Source: Zeus faber
Taxonomy: Eukaryota > Chordata > Actinopteri > Zeiformes > Zeidae
Assembly (NCBI GenBank): GCA_960531495.1
Contig: OY482846.1
Location: 31,871,817-31,935,816 of the forward strand
DNA: 64,000 nt
Direction of reading: 5' to 3'
The notes under the pieces were generated by a model. The model was not told the origin of the DNA and made no database searches. It was given only the letters and a program-made list of their open reading frames with translations. Numbering within the stretch: the first letter of the stretch is position 1; each line of letters begins with the position of its first letter. The translations under genes were made by a program, and so were the position numbers. Positions 24,506 to 64,000 of this stretch are shown here, piece by piece.

Positions 24506-24681
24506 AGCCTCACAAATGGCTGTATGGCGTTATATTTGTGCCTCATTCCTGAGCGAGCAAACGGAGATTTTGAGCGCAGAAAAGTATATTTTGCAAACAC
24601 ATCAATTATCGGAGAAAATTCTCCCATTGCTCGCTCAGGAATGAGGAACAAATATAACGCCATACAACCATTTGTGAGGCT
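24506..24681. repeat. long inverted repeat (54-bp arms), hairpin or MITE
   Basis: Arms 24506-24559 and 24628-24681 pair over 54 bases with about two mismatches; spacer 68 bases. It sits 115 bases past the tmem131 stop codon, so the mRNA would carry it. It could be a MITE; no target duplication was identified. Confidence 0.9.
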
Positions 24682-24795
24682 GGCAACGCCATATGGTTGT
24701 ACATATGCTTGCACGCAAATACACAGACGGACAAACACACAGACACACACGCACGCAGTACACAGTTCACACACGCAGTGAATCTTGGGAGTGAC

Positions 24796-61431
<36,636 letters not shown>

Positions 61432-61513
61432 CTGTAAAATATAAGAAGCAGAACAGATCAGGGGCGGCACCAAGACACAAAACACACTCTTTATGGAGTG
61501 TCGCACATGGGGG

Positions 61514-61545
61514 GTGTGTGTGTTATAAATTTATAACACACACAC
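61514..61545. repeat. perfect 32-bp palindrome beside a CA array
   Basis: Left half gtgtgtgtgttataaa, right half its exact reverse complement, which continues into a CA array. Confidence 0.93.
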
Positions 61546-61556
61546 ACACACACACA

Positions 61557-62228
61557 CCTTGAGTTACGAGTGCACTAACATACAAGTTTTCTGAGTTATG
61601 AGGCGTCGTTCCGTCGATTTTTTTTGTATTGATTTGCGAGCAAAAATGTGAGTTACGAGGAGCGAGCTTCAGGTACGCCGCCACTAGCTGGCGTGGCGGC
61701 CAGCCTCCCGCGTCTCACTCCTTCACTTCACGTGGTTACCTGACCGTGGAAGCATCTCTTCTGTGTTTTGTGCTCGCATTTTGTGCTTTTTGTCCAGTTA
61801 TTTTGCCAATTTTTTTTTTCTAACCATGGGTCCTAAGAAAGCAAGTGCTGAGAAGAAGTGGATGATGTTGATTGAATTAATGCATGAAATCATGGAAAAA
61901 CATGAGCGAGGTGTGCGTGTGATGGAATTGGAGAGGCAGTACGAGCGTAGTACTTCTATGATATGTAGCATACTGAAGCAGAAGGAGGCGATAAGGGGTA
62001 TTACGCCAGCAGCTTGCAGGAGATAGCGTGATATTATGTTTTTAATACAATATTTGTTATTTATAAATACATAATTCTTATTTAAAAACAGGTAGTGTTT
62101 TTTTGGGGGCTGGAACGGATTAATGGCATTTCAATTAATTTCAATGGGGAAAATTGATTTGCTATACGAGCAGATTGAATTACGAGCTCTGTCACGGAAC
62201 GAATTAAACTCGTAAGTCAAAGTACCAC

Positions 62229-62230
<2 letters not shown>
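61557..62230 (+). pseudogene. Tigger/pogo-like element, internally deleted
   Basis: The right end (aactcgtaagtcaaagtacc) and the left end (ccttgagttacgagtg) are inverted repeats of the Tigger type. The frame at 61826-62026 reads MGPKKASAEKKWMMLIELMH, EIMEKHERGVRVMELERQYE, RSTSMICSILKQKEAIRG: the N-terminal CENP-B/pogo-type helix-turn-helix of the transposase. The DDE part is absent, so it cannot move itself. Confidence 0.8.

Positions 62231-62286
<56 letters not shown>
62224..62286. repeat. (GT)n(AT)n compound microsatellite
   Basis: GT units followed by about 14 AT units; abuts the right end of the Tigger-like element. Confidence 0.9.
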
Positions 62287-62287
<1 letters not shown>

Positions 62288-62689
62288 TGAACCAAATTTC
62301 ATGAAAATCGGTTTAGAATTAGGCGAGTTACAGTCAATTTTGTAGTTAAGTCTGCATCTCTCAATACATATTGTGTAACTAGCGGATCTTGACAGGCCCA
62401 ATATTGCGGGCATGCAGACACAAGTCAAATTGCAAACGGGTCATCTACATCTACGTTATCTATATCTATGGGAGGGCCTGTGTGCAAAGGTCCTATCACG
62501 TAAGCGTGATCAGATCACGGGATGTATTTGTCATGACGGACAGTAGAGATACCCAACAAGACCATGATTTTGCCAATCCCGGATATAAACTCAAAATGAT
62601 CGAACGAAAATTCTAATCAGACAAAACACAATATCCATAAGGGAGATGTATATATATATATATATATAAATATATATATGAAACCAGTT

Positions 62690-63482
62690 TGGCAGGACTT
62701 TTGATTTGTGACATGTTGCATTATCATGCTGGAAGTAGCCTTTAGAAGATTCAAGATTCAAGACGATGGGTAAATTGTGGTCATGAAGGGATGCACATAG
62801 TCAGCAAGACAGCAACAATACTCAAATAGGCTGTGGCATTCAAGCAATGAATGATTGGTATTAACGGGCCCAAAGTGTGCCAAGAAAAAATTCCCCACAC
62901 CATTACACCACCGCCACCAACCTGGACTGTTGACACAAGGCAGGTTGGGTCCATGGATTCATGCTGTTGGTGCCAAATTCTGACCCTATCATCTGTGTGC
63001 CTCAGCAGCAATCGAGATTCATCAGACCAGGCTGTTTTTCCCCCAGTCTTCAACTGTTCCGTTTCGGTGAGCCTGTGGCCGCTGCAGCCTCAGCTTTCTG
63101 TTCTTGGCTGAGAGAAGCGGAACCCAACGTAGTCTTCTGCTGTTGTAGCCCATCCGTCTCAAGGTTCAACGTGTTGTGCATTCTGAGATGTTTTTCTGAT
63201 CACCACAGATCAGCTCCAACCAGTCTGGCCATTCACCCTTGACCTCGCTCATCAACAAGGCGTTTCCATCCTCAGAACTGCTGCTCACTGGATGTTTTTT
63301 GTTTTTCGTACCACTCTAAGTCAACTCTAGAGACTGTTGGGTGTGAGAATCCCAACATTAACCGAAGCTGCTCACCTGTATGTACATGATTTTATGCACT
63401 GCTGCCACACGATTGGCTGATTAGATAATTGCATGAACAAGCAGGTGACCAGGTGTTCCTAATAAAGTGCTCAGTGAGGGAT
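62690..63482 (-). pseudogene. Tc1-like element, truncated
   Basis: The minus strand reads AWSDESRLLLRHTDDRVRIW, QQHESMDPTCLVSTVQVGGG, GVMVWGIFSWHTLGPL, a Tc1-type transposase middle, broken upstream. The plus-strand right edge carries the terminus caggtgttcctaataaagtg ctcagtgag. A different lineage from the copies at 6237 and 42450. Confidence 0.8.
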
Positions 63483-63493
63483 ATAAATAGAGT

Positions 63494-63547
63494 AATCAGT
63501 CCAACCTGTTCTGTGTGGCATTCAAACAGCGCAGTACATACTACATT

Positions 63548-63633
<86 letters not shown>
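63494..63633. repeat. CA-tailed repeat, copy 2
   Basis: Head tctgtgtggcattcaaacag, cgcagtacatactacat, then (CA)39. Matches 55163-55263. Confidence 0.8.
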
Positions 63634-63636
<3 letters not shown>

Positions 63637-64000
63637 CTCTATCCTCTGCATCTTTCCCCTCACGTGATGATCAAGGACCTATTGGGAATCAGCCGCCGCA
63701 CTTGAGAAGCGACCATAAATAATGAAAGCAGAAGCAACCTGTAGAATGATGCTTTCAGCAGGTCAATGGAGGTCAACAAATACAGCAGAGAGCCTCGGGT
63801 CGAATGAAAACAGGGGGGTGGGAAGATCGAGTGACAATAGCAGCCACAGTATTATATGACCTGAGACTAATGCTTTGCCATTTGCGCTGGTAAAAAAAAC
63901 TGTCACGGGACTCAGGCACATCAAATGATGGCTGGGCGCCGAGGACTCAGCTTTACCATTGCAAAGACTTTACACATCAAGTCCACAGTGGGCTGCTGCA
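63634..64000. other. tmem131 intron, no exon found
   Basis: I looked on the minus strand for the expected N-terminal exons and saw none. The sequence shows no recognised repeat. Confidence 0.5.

Larger units (their letters stand above)
22205..24795 (-). other. tmem131: probable tmem131 3' UTR
   Basis: The region after the stop codon is AT-rich and free of coding signal. Minus-strand AATAAA signals are seen as tttatt on plus near 23850 and again near 22210 and 22222. A short form would end near 23830 and a long one near 22190. It contains a minisatellite (24050-24425) and a long inverted repeat (24506-24681). The true end cannot be fixed from sequence alone. Confidence 0.45.

Noticed and set aside
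24496-24716. Similar proteins encoded on both strands (SLTNGCMALYL-type)
   Set aside because: They mirror each other because the DNA is an inverted repeat; not a gene.
63634-64000. Possible upstream tmem131 exon
   Set aside because: No minus-strand segment shows both splice sites and a frame resembling the family's N-terminus.

Overview
This window looks like teleost fish nuclear DNA. It holds one split, intron-rich vertebrate gene. The rest is (CA)n microsatellites and transposon families common in fish: several Tc1/mariner lineages, a Tigger/pogo relic, tRNA-derived SINEs, non-LTR retroposon tails, MITEs and a solo LTR. There are no operons, CRISPR arrays, phage genes or bacterial features. 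Almost all long open frames are chance frames or repeat readings, many of them (TH)n/(CV)n translations of (CA)n.

The main gene is tmem131 on the minus strand. I could trace 39 coding exons by translation, GT/AG splice sites and reading phase, from 61431 (5'-most exon visible) to a TGA at 24796-24798. Phases join across every junction except one (28171-27990 to 27835-27714), discussed separately. The assembled part is about 1,750 codons. It runs from just before the conserved IRFEPPMLDFHEQ block, through the long lumenal region, one transmembrane helix (exons 34785-34970 and 34464-34625) and a low-complexity cytosolic tail, to the C-terminus. The signal peptide and first exons must lie beyond 64000. 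TMEM131 is an ER/Golgi membrane protein used in collagen assembly and secretory trafficking.

Layout: 1-1040 looks like the 3' end of an unseen plus-strand gene, converging on tmem131. 1040-22100 is intergenic: Tc1 and retroposon fragments, a LINE endonuclease fragment, a LINE RT fragment inside another repeat, a pair of LTR-like direct repeats, a 1.4-kb CA-rich compound satellite, a SINE and a CpG-rich block. 22200-24795 is the likely tmem131 3' UTR, with a minisatellite and a long hairpin close to the stop codon. 24796-61431 is the tmem131 body; its introns hold most of the better preserved mobile elements. 61432-64000 is the next intron, with a Tigger-like relic, a Tc1-like relic and a CA-tailed repeat.

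I found no evidence of a new gene system. The observations most worth checking are structural: a solo LTR with a target duplication nested in a Tc1 element, a retroposon with a twin-priming-type inversion, poly-C tracts forming three 3' splice sites, a 108-nt inverted repeat in the likely 3' UTR, several perfect palindromes, and the one unresolved tmem131 splice junction.
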